This document shows, piece after piece, positions 34,014-45,140 of a DNA stretch of 59,811 nt (within the stretch, counting starts at the first letter, position 1; each line of letters begins with the position of its first letter). Under the pieces are notes generated by a model that was not told the origin of the DNA, made no database searches, and saw only the letters and a program-made list of their open reading frames with translations. The position numbers were made by a program, and so were the translations under genes. The stretch lies in contig NZ_LRQV01000030.1 in assembly GCF_001567585.1 (NCBI RefSeq), positions 1 through 59,811 of the forward strand, read 5' to 3'. The stretch comes from Micromonospora rosaria (GTDB taxonomy: Bacteria > Actinomycetota > Actinomycetes > Mycobacteriales > Micromonosporaceae).

Positions 34014-35260
34014 GTGACCCGGCCGCACCGGGTCACCGGCCCGGCCGGACCCGCCGTCGTGCCGCGCCCCCTGCCGCAGGGCGGCCTCGGGCACCATCCC
34101 GGCCTTCCTCCGGGTGAACGGCTGCGCGTGCTGCTGGTCGAGGACGACGAGGGGGACGCCTTCCTCGTCGGTGAGCTGCTCGCCGAGACCAACTCGATGA
34201 TCGACCTGCTGGTCGCCACCAGCCTCAGCGAGGCCCGGCAGCGGGTGATGGGCGTGGACTGCGTCCTGCTCGACCTGGGCCTGCCCGACGCGCAGGGGCT
34301 GGACGGGCTGCGCCAGGTGCTGGAGATGTCCAGCGGTGCCGCGGTCTGCGTGCTCACCGGCCGTACCGACGAGCACCTGGGCATCGTCGCGGTCGCCGAG
34401 GGCGCCCAGGACTACCTGGTCAAGGGGCAGGTCGACGGGGTGCTGCTGACCCGCGCCCTGCGGTACGCGGTGGAACGCAAGCGGGCCGACGAGAACGCCC
34501 GCCGGCTGCGCGAGGTGGAGCTGCGCCAGGCGGAGTCCGCCCGGCTGGAGCGCGGCCTGCTGCCCCAGCCGCTGATGTCCACCGACCAGATCGCGGTGCA
34601 CACGTTCTACCGCCCCGGCCGGCACGCCGCCCTGATCGGCGGGGACTTCTACGACGTGGTGCAGACCCGGCCGGACCGGGTCGACCTGATCGTCGGCGAC
34701 GTCTGCGGGCACGGCGTGGACGAGGCGGCCCTCGGGGTCGAGCTGCGGGTCGCCTGGCGGGCGCTGATCCTGGCCGGGGTGCCGGACGACGAGGTGCTGC
34801 CGGCGCTGGAGCAGGTGCTGATGAGCGAGCGCCGGTTGCAGGAGATCTTCGCCACCGTGGCGACCACCCGCCTGGACATCGACGCCAACCGGGCCACCGT
34901 CCGGCTGGCGGGTCATCCCCCGCCGCTGCTGCTCTCCGGGGGTAAGGTCGCGCCGGTGCCGGCACCGGGCGGTCTGCTGCTCGGCGTACGACCCCGCCGG
35001 CCCGTGGCCTTCGACCTGGAGTTCGACACCGATGACTGGTCCCTGCTGATGTACACCGACGGCCTGATCGAGGGGCGGGTGGGCGCCGGCGACGAGCGGC
35101 TCGACGTCCCCGGACTGACCGGGCTGCTCGACGAGCCGGCCAACCACGCGGTGCCGCTGCCCGAGCTGCCCGGCTGGCTGGTCGGCCGGGCGGAGCAGCT
35201 CAACGGCGGCCCGCTCGCCGACGACGTGGCCATGCTGCTGGTGAGCCGGGGGGACAGCCG

Positions 35261-35264
<4 letters not shown>
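34014..35264 (+). CDS. Receiver-PP2C (SpoIIE-type) phosphatase response regulator
   Basis: 416 residues: receiver domain near 36-155 with acidic VEDDEGD, phospho-acceptor Asp87 (VLLDLGLPD) and Lys of DYLVKGQ; a coiled linker (residues ~150-185); then a PP2C/SpoIIE Ser/Thr phosphatase domain (residues ~200-415) with metal-binding GGDFYDVV, VGDVCGHG and ADDVAML. Such RsbU/RssB-like regulators dephosphorylate an anti-anti-sigma factor when the receiver is phosphorylated. GTG 34014 is the first standard in-frame start, but a strong GGAAGGAG lies 6 nt before an in-frame ATC at 33984, so the true start may be there. Overlaps the kinase gene by 4 nt (GTGA). Confidence 0.88.
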
Positions 35265-37053
<1,789 letters not shown>

Positions 37054-37057
<4 letters not shown>

Positions 37058-37506
37058 CCGCGCCGGCGGACGGCAAGAGCCCGATCGAGGTCCTGCTGGT
37101 CGAGGACGATCCGGGCGACGTCCTGATGACCCAGGAGGCGTTCGAGGAGCACAAGCTCCGCAACCGGTTGACCGTCGTCTCCGACGGGGCCGAGGCCCTG
37201 GCCTACCTCCGGCAGGAGGGCCGGTACGCCGACGTGGTGACCCCGGACCTGATCCTGCTCGACCTCAACCTGCCCCGCCGGGACGGCCGGGAGGTGCTGG
37301 AGGAGATCAAGAAGGACGAGCAGCTCTGCCGGATCCCGGTGGTGGTGCTCACCACCTCGCAGGCCGACGAGGACATCCTGCGCAGCTACCAGCTCCACGC
37401 CAACGCGTACGTGACCAAGCCGGTCGACTTCGAGCGGTTCATCTCGGTGGTACGGCAGATCGACGAGTTCTTCGTCAGCGTGGTGAAGTTGCCGCCGCGT
37501 GGCTGA
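37054..37506 (+). CDS. Stand-alone receiver (Rcp1-like)
   Basis: 150-residue single-domain response regulator: [13 protein letters not shown] acidic pocket, phospho-acceptor Asp70 (LILLDLNLP), [13 protein letters not shown] switch Thr/Ser and [13 protein letters not shown] with the conserved Lys. No output domain. Rcp1-type receivers act as phosphotransfer shuttles next to phytochrome-like or CHASE kinases, so it probably tunes the phosphorylation of the PP2C-linked receiver. ATG overlaps the kinase stop by 4 nt and the next gene starts 8 nt inside its end, indicating tight translational coupling. Confidence 0.9.
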
Positions 37507-38317
37507 CACCCTCCTCGACGACGTCGCCGAGCTGCTCCGCGACACCGCCGCCGACATCGTCCTGCCGCTGTTCCGCAAGCTCGACGAGGCGGACATCACC
37601 GAGAAGGCCCCCGGCGAGCTGGTCACCGTCGCGGACCAGCGTGCCGAAGAGATGATCACCGCTGGGCTGCGCCGGCTGCGCCCCGGCTCCGTGGTGGTCG
37701 GCGAGGAGGCGGTCGCCGCCGACCCGGGCCTGCTGCGGCACCTGCGCGGCGGCGGGGACGTGTGGGTGGTCGACCCGATCGACGGTACCGCCAACTTCGC
37801 CGCCGGCCGGCGGCCGTTCGCCCTGATGGTGGCGCTGCTGACCGACGGCGAGCCGGTCGCCTCGTGGATCCTGGACCCGCTGGCCGGCACCCTCGCCACC
37901 GCGCGGGCCGGGGCGGGCACCCGGCTCGACGGCCACCGGGTCGAGCCACCCGTCGCGGGCACCGGTCCGGCCGCGCTGTGGGGCAGCGTCACCACCCGGT
38001 ACCTGCCGGCGGCCACCCGGCAGCGGGTCGAGGCCGGCGCCACCCGGCTCGGCGGGCTGGTCCCCGGGCACCACTGCGCCGGCCGGGAATACCTGGACCT
38101 GCTCACCGGCCAGCGGCAGTACGTCCTGTTCTGGCGGACCATGCCGTGGGACCATGCGCCCGGTGCGTTGCTGCTCCGGGAGGCCGGTGGGGTGGCCGAC
38201 CGCCTCGACGGCAGCGCCTACCACCCGGCCGAGGAGGGTCTGGGCCTGCTGATCGCGGCCTCTCCGCAGGTCTGGACCGAGGTCCACGACGCACTGCTCG
38301 GTGAGCTCGGCCACTAG
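37499..38317 (+). CDS. Inositol monophosphatase family protein
   Basis: 272-residue magnesium-dependent phosphatase. Metal-binding motifs are [24 protein letters not shown] (the DPxDGT box) and [17 protein letters not shown] (WDxAAG box). Candidate substrates are myo-inositol-1-phosphate, histidinol phosphate or fructose-1,6-bisphosphate; the sequence does not decide. It is the last gene of the four-gene signalling operon and overlaps the receiver gene by 8 nt. In mycothiol- and phosphatidylinositol-making actinobacteria such enzymes supply inositol, but a link with the stress relay is only inferred from position. Confidence 0.9.
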   Translation: MADTLLDDVAELLRDTAADIVLPLFRKLDEADITEKAPGELVTVADQRAEEMITAGLRRLRPGSVVVGEEAVAADPGLLRHLRGGGDVWVVDPIDGTANFAAGRRPFALMVALLTDGEPVASWILDPLAGTLATARAGAGTRLDGHRVEPPVAGTGPAALWGSVTTRYLPAATRQRVEAGATRLGGLVPGHHCAGREYLDLLTGQRQYVLFWRTMPWDHAPGALLLREAGGVADRLDGSAYHPAEEGLGLLIAASPQVWTEVHDALLGELGH

Positions 38318-38513
38318 CGCACCGCCCGCCCGTCGCCGACGGTGACGGTGGTGGGGCGCTGGGTCGAGATTTCGCGGACCGGGGGCGCGCGGTCCCGATC
38401 GGTGCCGCCCGGTCCGGTATCGTGACCGGCGGTCTTCGCCAGCAGGCCGCCGTCCGGCGCCGCTGGAGGCCGCCGCCGGCCGGGTCACCGGCGGCTGACG
38501 GAGGGACACTTTC

Positions 38514-39533
38514 GTGCCGAGGACGATGTTCATCCGGCGTCGTGGCCGCCGCCCGCTGGTCGCTTTGCTCGTCGCCGTGGCCGTGCTGCTCGGGGTCGGT
38601 GCGGTGCCGGCCCACGCCGAGCCGAACGAGGGCGGGACGAAGAAGCTGCGCGACGCCCTGGAGGCGACCGCGAAGGGGCACATCGAGGCCAAGAACAAGC
38701 TGGACGCCTCCAAGAAGCGGCAGAAGGCGCTCGCCAGCGAGCTGAAGACCATGGAGGAGCGCCTGGTCGGCCTCACCGAGCTGGTCGGCGAGGTGGCCGC
38801 GCAGTCGTACCGGCTGGGCCGGCTCACCGCCCCGGCGGTGCTGCTGAACGCCGACACCCCGGACGCCTTCCTGGACCGGGTCGCCGCGCTGGACGTGATG
38901 GCCCAGCGCGACGGCAAGCGGGTGCGCGACATGGTCCAGGCCCGCGACGAGGCGGACCAGGCCAAGAAGGCGATCGACGCCGAGATCCGGGAGCAGCAGA
39001 AGCAGGTCGCCACGATGGCGAAGAAGAAGAAGGAGGCCGAGCGGGCGCTCGCCGCGGTCAGCAACGGCAGCAGCGGCGGCTTCAGCGGCGGCAACTCCTC
39101 CTCGGCGCGCTCCGCCCCGCGCAACTCGGACGGCTCCTGGCCGTCGGAGTCCTGCTCGGTGAACGACCCGACCCCGGCGAACGGCTGCATCACCCCCCGG
39201 ACGCTGAACATGCTCCAGCAGACCCAGGCGGCCGGGTACAAGCGGTACGCGTCGTGCTACCGCAGCGGCGGGTCGGGCGAGCACCCGAAGGGCCGGGCCT
39301 GTGACTTCTCCGCCGCCTCGGGCGGCTTCGAGGACCGTACGGCGACCGGCGGCGACAAGGCGTACGGCGACAGCCTGGCCGCCTGGCAGGTGCGCAACGC
39401 CAGCCGCCTCGGCATCCTCTACGTCATCTGGTACCGGCAGATCTGGCACCCCGGCACCGGCTGGCGGGCGTACAGCGGCAGCGGCAGTCCGGCCGCCGAC
39501 CACACGAACCACGTTCACACCTCGATGTATTGA
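38514..39533 (+). CDS. Secreted coiled-coil protein with ARB_07466-like C-terminal domain
   Basis: 339 residues. A signal peptide with an Arg-rich n-region (RRRGRRPLVALLVAVAVLLG, cleavage near AHA) is followed by a long coiled coil (residues ~40-185, Lys/Glu/Ala-rich) like PcsB or NlpC/RipA-type wall hydrolase regulators. After a Ser/Gly linker, the C-terminal domain has ITPRTLNMLQ, ASCYRSGG, HPKGRACDFS and a final DHTNHVHTSMY, a pattern of putative metal-binding His/Asp residues. The domain pattern resembles peptidoglycan D,D-carboxypeptidase/DacB-type folds, but I cannot assign a reaction. GTG 38514 follows GGAGGG. The 196-bp leader has strong GC-rich stems. Confidence 0.75.
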   Translation: MPRTMFIRRRGRRPLVALLVAVAVLLGVGAVPAHAEPNEGGTKKLRDALEATAKGHIEAKNKLDASKKRQKALASELKTMEERLVGLTELVGEVAAQSYRLGRLTAPAVLLNADTPDAFLDRVAALDVMAQRDGKRVRDMVQARDEADQAKKAIDAEIREQQKQVATMAKKKKEAERALAAVSNGSSGGFSGGNSSSARSAPRNSDGSWPSESCSVNDPTPANGCITPRTLNMLQQTQAAGYKRYASCYRSGGSGEHPKGRACDFSAASGGFEDRTATGGDKAYGDSLAAWQVRNASRLGILYVIWYRQIWHPGTGWRAYSGSGSPAADHTNHVHTSMY

Positions 39534-39556
39534 CCCGGCCGGTCAGGAACGGGCCG

Positions 39557-39562
39557 TACCAT
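39557..39562 (+). promoter_or_regulatory. -10 box for a leaderless spermidine-synthase-like gene
   Basis: TACCAT, then 7 nt, then ATG 39570; there is no ribosome-binding site. Confidence 0.4.
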
Positions 39563-39569
39563 CGCTGCG

Positions 39570-41126
39570 ATGAGCAGCTCGACTCCTGATGTCACGGCCC
39601 CAGCCGACGAGGTGGGGCCACCGCCGGTCCGCGCCCTGCCGCCCGGTCTCGCCGCGTTCCTGGTCTTCTTCTCCAGCGGCGCGGTCCTGGTGCTGGAGAC
39701 CGTGGCCCTGCGCCTGGTCGGCCCCTATGTCGGGGTGACCCTCCAGGTCACCAGCGCGGTGATCGGGGTGGCCCTGGCCGCCATCGCGTACGGGACGTGG
39801 GCCGGCGGCTGGCTGGCCGACCGGCGGGACCCCCGCCCGCTGCTCGCCCCCGCGCTGTTGATCTCCGCCATCGCCACCGCGGTCACCCTGCCGATCGTCC
39901 GGTACGCCGGTGAGGTGCTGCGCGGCGGCGCGGTGAGCGCCGTCATGCTGCTCACCGTGCTGGCCGTGTTCGTGCCGGCGATGCTGCTCTCGGCGGTCAC
40001 CCCGCTGGTGGTCAAGCTCCAGCTCGCCGACCTGCGGCAGACCGGCCAGGTGGTGGGCAAGCTCTCCGGGATCGGCACGCTGGGCGGCATCACCGCCACC
40101 CTGGCCACCGGTTTCGTGCTGGTGGCCGCGCTCACCAGCACCACCATCGTGCTCGCCACGGCGGTCGCCCTCGCCGTGGTCGGGGTCGGCCTCTGGGTGT
40201 ACCTGCGCCGGCAGGACGGGGTGGGTCGGCTGCCCGGCCCGGCCCGGACCCGGGCCACCCTGGCCGTGCTGGGGCTGGTCGGGGCGGGGCTGACCACGGT
40301 CGCCCCGAACCCGTGCGACATCGAGACCGCGTACCACTGCGCCAGCGTGGAGACCGATCCCGACCGGGCGAGCGGGCGGACCCTGCTGCTCAACTCCGCC
40401 CAGCACTCGTACGTCGACCTGGCCGACCCGACCCACCTGGAGTACGCGTACACCCAGTGGTTCGGCGCGGTGGCCGACGTCTCCGCCCCGGCCGGCGCGC
40501 GGCGGGACGCGCTGCACCTCGGCGGCGGCGGGTTCACCGTCCCCCGGTACCTGACCGCCACCCGGCCGGGCACCGACAACCTGGTCTTCGAGATCGACGG
40601 CGGCCTGGTCGACCTGAGCCGCGAGCAGCTCGGCCTGCGGACCGGGCCGCAGCTGCGGGCGGAGGTCGGGGACGCCCGGATCCTGCTGGGCGAGGAGCCG
40701 TCGGCCAGCCGGGACCTGGTCTTCGGCGACGCCTTCGGACACCTGGTGGTGCCCTGGCACCTGGCCACCCGGGAGATGGCCGCCGAGATCCGGCGGGTGC
40801 TGCGCCCCGGCGGCATCTACGTGCAGAACGTGATCGACTACGCGCCGCTGCGCTTCGTCCGCAGTGAGCTGGCCACCGTCGGCGCCGAGTTCCCGCACGT
40901 GGCGCTGGTCGCCCCGCCGGCCGCGCTGGCCGGGGAGTGGGGCAGCAACTTCGTCCTCGTCGCCTCGGCCCAGCCGCTGCCGCTGCCGGCCCTGCGGGCC
41001 CGGCTGGACCAGCTCCCCGAGCGGGTGAGCCTGTTGGCCGGCGCGGAGCTGGCCGAGTTCGTCGGCGACGCGCTGGTGCTGACCGACGACTACGCCCCGG
41101 TGGACCAGCTCCTCGGTGCCGCCTGA
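39570..41126 (+). CDS. Membrane-fused spermidine-synthase-like protein
   Basis: 518 residues. Residues ~25-215 hold about seven membrane segments (AAFLVFFSSGAVLVLETVAL, LLTVLAVFVPAMLL, ITATLATGFVLVAALTSTTI). From ~225 a Rossmann-fold aminopropyltransferase-like domain follows (ALHLGGGGFTVPRYL for the SAM/dcSAM loop, VFEIDGGLVDLSREQLG, VLRPGGIYVQNVIDYAP). Some key residues of true spermidine synthases are not evident: the Asp-Ser-Ser-Asp box is replaced by FGDAFGHLV. It may therefore act on another amine or as a methyltransferase-like enzyme at the membrane. It starts without a ribosome-binding site behind a TACCAT box. Confidence 0.8.
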   Translation: MSSSTPDVTAPADEVGPPPVRALPPGLAAFLVFFSSGAVLVLETVALRLVGPYVGVTLQVTSAVIGVALAAIAYGTWAGGWLADRRDPRPLLAPALLISAIATAVTLPIVRYAGEVLRGGAVSAVMLLTVLAVFVPAMLLSAVTPLVVKLQLADLRQTGQVVGKLSGIGTLGGITATLATGFVLVAALTSTTIVLATAVALAVVGVGLWVYLRRQDGVGRLPGPARTRATLAVLGLVGAGLTTVAPNPCDIETAYHCASVETDPDRASGRTLLLNSAQHSYVDLADPTHLEYAYTQWFGAVADVSAPAGARRDALHLGGGGFTVPRYLTATRPGTDNLVFEIDGGLVDLSREQLGLRTGPQLRAEVGDARILLGEEPSASRDLVFGDAFGHLVVPWHLATREMAAEIRRVLRPGGIYVQNVIDYAPLRFVRSELATVGAEFPHVALVAPPAALAGEWGSNFVLVASAQPLPLPALRARLDQLPERVSLLAGAELAEFVGDALVLTDDYAPVDQLLGAA

Positions 41127-41196
41127 TCGGGTGAATCCGAGTCCGATTCCGATCGACCAGGTGTAGCCCGGTGCCTCCCGGGCAACACCTCCGACC

Positions 41197-42978
41197 ATGG
41201 GTGGAAGGGTCCGTGGCGACGCCGCACCGCTCGGTGGGCGGTACCGGCTGATCGAACAACTCGGCGCGGGCGGCATGTCCGTGGTGTGGCGGGGCTACGA
41301 CGAGGTGCTCGGCCGGCAGGTGGCGGTGAAGGTGCTCGCCTCCCGGCTCGCCGCCGACCGGGCGTTCCGGCACCGGATCCGGATCGAGGCGCAGGCCGCC
41401 GCCCGGCTCTGCCACCCCAACATCACCAACGTGTACGACTACGGTGAGTCCGAGCGGGGCGGGCTCACCGTGCCGTACGTGGTGATGGAGCTGGTCGACG
41501 GCGGCCCGCTGCACGCCCGGCTCGGCCGGGCCGAGCGGCTGCCCTGGCGGGAGGCGGTGACCATCGCCGCCGAGACCGCCTCGGCGCTGGCCACCGCGCA
41601 CGCCCGGGGAGTGGTGCACCGGGACGTCACGCCGGGCAACGTGATGCTGACCGCGACCGGGGTGAAGGTGGTGGACTTCGGCATCTCCGCGCTGGTCGGG
41701 GCGCGCGAGCGGGGTACCGACGGCCCGCTGCTCGGCACCCCGGCGTACCTGGCGCCGGAGCGGCTCGACAACGGCCAGGTCTCGCCGGCCACCGACGTGT
41801 ACGCGGTCGGCCTGCTGCTGTACCGGATGCTCACCGGCCGGCTGCCCTGGGACGCCAGCAGCACCACCCAACTGCTGCGGGCGCACATGTACCAGGACCC
41901 GGAGCCGATGCCGCCCGTGCCCGACCTGCCCGACGACGTCCGGGACCTGGTGCGGCGCTGCCTGGCCAAGCGCCCCGGGGACCGGCCCGGCAGCGCCGAG
42001 CTGGCCCGTACCCTCGCCGGGGCGGTGGGGATGCTGGTGCCGGCCGCCCCGACCGGCGGTGCGCCGGACGCCACGGCCCTGGCGAACGCGGGTACCACGA
42101 TCCTGCCCTGGTCGGCCGAGACCGGCGCGCTGCCCCTGCACCGGGTACGGCGGCGTCGGGGAGGCCCCCGGCGGCGTCGGGTCGAGGCAGGGGTGGCCGC
42201 CCTCGGCGTGGTGGCGGTGACCGCCGCGCTGTGGGGCGTCACCGGGCGCAGCCCGGCCACCGGTGGCGGCGAGCGGCCGACCGAGGCCCGGATGGGGCTG
42301 GACCCGCAGGTGAGCTGCGCGGTGACGTACGTCCTGCGGTCGGACACCGGGCGGGACTTCGCCGCCGACCTGACGCTGACCAACACCGGCCGGGGGGAAC
42401 TGCGGGACTGGTCGGTGCAGTTCGCCTTCCCCGCCGAGCAGACCCTGACCAAGCCCGCCGCGACGGTGCGCCAGCAGGGGCGGTCGGTGGTGGTCCGGCC
42501 CGCCGCCGACCGGGCCCAGGTGGCACCGGGCGGTTCGGCGACGGTCGCGCTCACCGGCCGGTACACCGGGGTGAACCCGCTGCCGGTGGAGTTCCGGGTG
42601 GGCGAGACGACCTGCGGGGTCCAGGTCGCCGGGGTGGCCGGGACGGCGTCGCCGACAGCGAAGCCGAGCAAGGCGGCATCGAAGGCCGGCAAGCCGGCCC
42701 CGAGCAAGGCGGGTGGCGGCAAGGCGGGCGGCGGCAAGGCGGCGGCCAAGGCGGGTGGCGGTAAGGCGGGTGGGGGCGGCGCGGCGGGCACGGCCGCGCC
42801 GAAGCCGACCGGCCCGGCGGGCAAGCCGGCGACCAAGGCCAAGGCCACCGGCAAGACGGCGGCGAAGCCGGGCGCGGGGCAGCCGACCGGGCCGGGCAAC
42901 AACCGCAGCGCCAAGCCCGGGAAGAACAGCCAGCCGGGGCCGGCCCAGCCCCAGCCGAGCGGCGACGACACCCGGTAG
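41197..42978 (+). CDS. Ser/Thr protein kinase with extracellular CBM2-like domain
   Basis: 593 residues. The kinase domain (residues ~15-275) has G-loop LGAGGMSVVW, Lys45, catalytic HRDVTPGN (Asp143; Thr145 replaces the usual Lys), DFG Asp160 and APE at 186-188. One membrane helix spans ~329-350. Residues ~370-480 form a CBM2-like beta domain with Cys374/Cys473, ELRDWSVQF and TGRYTG-type strands. The last ~110 residues are a Lys/Ala/Gly/Pro tail with SKAGGGKAGGGK-type repeats. The outside part probably senses a polysaccharide or wall polymer instead of the usual PASTA domains. Targets are unknown. ATG 41197 has only a weak upstream site (AACACCTCC). Confidence 0.85.
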   Translation: MGGRVRGDAAPLGGRYRLIEQLGAGGMSVVWRGYDEVLGRQVAVKVLASRLAADRAFRHRIRIEAQAAARLCHPNITNVYDYGESERGGLTVPYVVMELVDGGPLHARLGRAERLPWREAVTIAAETASALATAHARGVVHRDVTPGNVMLTATGVKVVDFGISALVGARERGTDGPLLGTPAYLAPERLDNGQVSPATDVYAVGLLLYRMLTGRLPWDASSTTQLLRAHMYQDPEPMPPVPDLPDDVRDLVRRCLAKRPGDRPGSAELARTLAGAVGMLVPAAPTGGAPDATALANAGTTILPWSAETGALPLHRVRRRRGGPRRRRVEAGVAALGVVAVTAALWGVTGRSPATGGGERPTEARMGLDPQVSCAVTYVLRSDTGRDFAADLTLTNTGRGELRDWSVQFAFPAEQTLTKPAATVRQQGRSVVVRPAADRAQVAPGGSATVALTGRYTGVNPLPVEFRVGETTCGVQVAGVAGTASPTAKPSKAASKAGKPAPSKAGGGKAGGGKAAAKAGGGKAGGGGAAGTAAPKPTGPAGKPATKAKATGKTAAKPGAGQPTGPGNNRSAKPGKNSQPGPAQPQPSGDDTR

Positions 42979-43004
42979 GGCGGGGCGCGCGGGCCCGGGG
43001 TGGG

Positions 43005-43673
43005 TCAGGCGAGGGCGGCGAAGGCCTGTACCTGGCCGATGCTGCCCTCCACGATCAGGATGCTGCCCGGGGCGAGCACCATCTCCGGCGCGGCGTACCG
43101 GAACGGCTGGCCCGGCAGTTTCGCGCCGACCACCATCACCCCGTACCGGTCGATCGGTCCGAGGTCGCGCAGGGAGCGGCCGACCAGGGACTGCGGCACG
43201 CGGACCTTGGCGATGGCGAAGTCGTCGCCGAACTCGATGTAGTCCAGCATCCGGCTGACGATCAGGTGCGCCACCCGTTCGCCGGTCTCCGCCTCGGGGA
43301 AGATGACGTGCCGGGCGCCCACCGACTCCAGGATCCGGGCGTGCTGGTCCGAGGTGGCCCGCGCCCAGATCTCCGGGCCGCCCAGCTCGGCCAGGGCCAG
43401 CACGGTGAGCACGCTGGCCTCCACCGAGGCGCCGATGGCGACCACCACCCGGCCGAAGTCGGCCAGGCCGAGCTGCCGGAGGGTGCCCTCCTCGGTCGAG
43501 TCCGCCTGGACCACCCGGTCCAGGTACGGCGACCACTTCTGCACCCGGTCCGGGTTCCGGTCGACGGCCAGCACCTCGTGACCGAGCTGGGTCAACGAGG
43601 AGGCGAGGTGGCAGCCGAACCGGCCCAGCCCGATCACCACCACCCCGCCGTCCCGACGCCGCCTAGCTGACAA
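43005..43673 (-). CDS. trkA: TrkA-type potassium channel regulator
   Basis: 222-residue cytosolic RCK/TrkA protein: Rossmann loop VVVIGLGRFGCHLASSL, acidic strand end EVLAVDRNPDRV, and a C-terminal TrkA-C domain (residues ~140-222, RVPQSLVGRSLRDLG). It binds NAD(H) or ATP/ADP and gates TrkH. The start is TTG 43673, supported by GAGGAG 7 nt upstream inside the end of trkH; the genes overlap by 11 nt, so translation is coupled. Its stop lies 26 nt from the convergent kinase gene. Confidence 0.9.
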   Translation of the reverse strand: MSARRRRDGGVVVIGLGRFGCHLASSLTQLGHEVLAVDRNPDRVQKWSPYLDRVVQADSTEEGTLRQLGLADFGRVVVAIGASVEASVLTVLALAELGGPEIWARATSDQHARILESVGARHVIFPEAETGERVAHLIVSRMLDYIEFGDDFAIAKVRVPQSLVGRSLRDLGPIDRYGVMVVGAKLPGQPFRYAAPEMVLAPGSILIVEGSIGQVQAFAALA

Positions 43674-44997
43674 TGGGTTGCTCCTCCGGGTAGCGGTACA
43701 GCCGGCGTCGGGTGTTCAGGGCGATGGCCGACCCGAGGGTGAGCGGCCCGACCCGGCCGACGTACATCAGGGCGATGAGGACGAACTGGCCCGCGTCGTT
43801 GAGGTGCGCGGCGAGCCCGGCGGTGACGCCGGTGGTGCTGAACGCGCTGACCACCTCGAACAGCACCCGGTAGTCGCGGACGTCCTCGGCCAGCCCGATC
43901 AGCACGGTGGTGCCGGCGACGACGAGCGCGACGCTGAGCAGCGCCACGGTCAGCCCCTGCCGCTGGCTGGCACCGGCGACCCGGCGGCTGCCGACCGTGA
44001 CGTCCGGTTCGCCGCGCAACTGGGCCCAGATGACGAAGGCGAGCAGGAAGAAGGTGCCGACCTTGATCCCGCCGGCGGTGCTGGCGCTGCCGCCCCCGAT
44101 GAACATCAACGCGATGAGGAGGGGATAGCTCTCCTCGTCCAGCTCCGCCATGTTGATCATCTGGAAGCCGCCGGTACGCAGCACCGCGCTCTGGGTGGCG
44201 ACCGCGAGCACCTTGCCCGACCAGCCGTACGAGCCGACGGTCCGGGTGTTGGCCCACTCGGTGGCGAGCAGGCCGGCGAAGCCGACGACCAGCAGCGCGA
44301 GGCTGCCCCAGACGGTCAGCTTGGTGGCCACCCCCCACCGGCTCGGCCGTCGCCAGGTGCGGGCGGCGTCGAAGATGGCCGGGAAGCCGAGCCCGCCGAC
44401 GATCGTGCCGGCGGCCACCGGCAGGCAGATCCAGGCGTCGCGGGCGAAGCGGATCAGGCTGTCCGGGTAGAGCGAGAAGCCGCCGTTGTTGAAGGCCTGC
44501 ACCGCGTGGAACAGCCCGTACCAGAGCGCCCGGCCGAGCGGGTAGTCGTAGGTGAGCCAGAGCCGGCCGGCGAGGACCAGGGTGATCACGGCCTCGCAGA
44601 CCAGGGCGATGACGGCGATGCGCAGCAGCAGGGCGCGGACGTTGCCGATGCCGTACTCGGTGGTCTCGGCCTGCACCAGCAGCCGGTTGCGCAGGCCGAG
44701 CTGCCGGGCCACCAGCAGGATGACCAGCGCCGCCCCGGTCAGGATGCCCAGGCCGCCGACCTGGGTGAGCACGGTGATCAGCACCAATCCGAAGCCGTTC
44801 CAGTAGGTGTGCGTGTCGACCACGCTCATGCCGGTGACCGAGACGGCCGAGGTGGCGGTGAACAGCGCGGTGGTGAACGGCGTGTACTCGTGCTCGACGG
44901 CGGCCTGGGGCAGCATCAGCAGACCGGTGCCGAGCAGGATCGCCACCAGGAACCCGACCGGCACCAGGCGTACCGGGTAGCGGAGAAGCCGGCGCAC
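43663..44997 (-). CDS. trkH: TrkH-family potassium transporter
   Basis: 444-residue inner-membrane potassium uptake subunit with ten or so membrane helices and four selectivity-loop repeats. Visible pore loops are ATSAVSVTGMSVVDTHTYW, AVQAFNNGGFSLYPDSL, GGGSASTAGGIKVGT and FSTTGVTAGL. Works with the TrkA regulator encoded next. GTG 44997 (VRRLLRYPVRLVPVG) is chosen by the position of TM1; the ribosome-binding site is weak and a longer frame reaches 45072. Divergent from the glycerophosphodiesterase gene across a 143-bp control region. Confidence 0.92.
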   Translation of the reverse strand: MRRLLRYPVRLVPVGFLVAILLGTGLLMLPQAAVEHEYTPFTTALFTATSAVSVTGMSVVDTHTYWNGFGLVLITVLTQVGGLGILTGAALVILLVARQLGLRNRLLVQAETTEYGIGNVRALLLRIAVIALVCEAVITLVLAGRLWLTYDYPLGRALWYGLFHAVQAFNNGGFSLYPDSLIRFARDAWICLPVAAGTIVGGLGFPAIFDAARTWRRPSRWGVATKLTVWGSLALLVVGFAGLLATEWANTRTVGSYGWSGKVLAVATQSAVLRTGGFQMINMAELDEESYPLLIALMFIGGGSASTAGGIKVGTFFLLAFVIWAQLRGEPDVTVGSRRVAGASQRQGLTVALLSVALVVAGTTVLIGLAEDVRDYRVLFEVVSAFSTTGVTAGLAAHLNDAGQFVLIALMYVGRVGPLTLGSAIALNTRRRLYRYPEEQPIVS

Positions 44998-45140
44998 CAG
45001 ACAATCTTCTGATGTCGGGCGAAGTGGGGCGGGAAAACGCGATTCTGCGAGATTCACCTGCCGGCCAGGCATCGATCAACGTGCCGTCAACGAGGACCGG
45101 TCTGCTGGGCGTACCTTCCCTCGACGAACAGGAGACGGCG

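Noticed and set aside
38318..38513. Possible c-di-AMP (ydaO-type) riboswitch ahead of the secreted coiled-coil gene
   Set aside because: The leader is GC-rich and can fold, and wall-hydrolase genes often carry this riboswitch, but I could not recover the conserved core. An Rfam covariance search would decide.
44998..45140. Longer N-terminal starts for both the TrkH and glycerophosphodiesterase genes
   Set aside because: Both open frames extend into the shared control region, but the extensions are not conserved-looking. For glpQ an AGGAG box fits the inner GTG; trkH has only a weak site.
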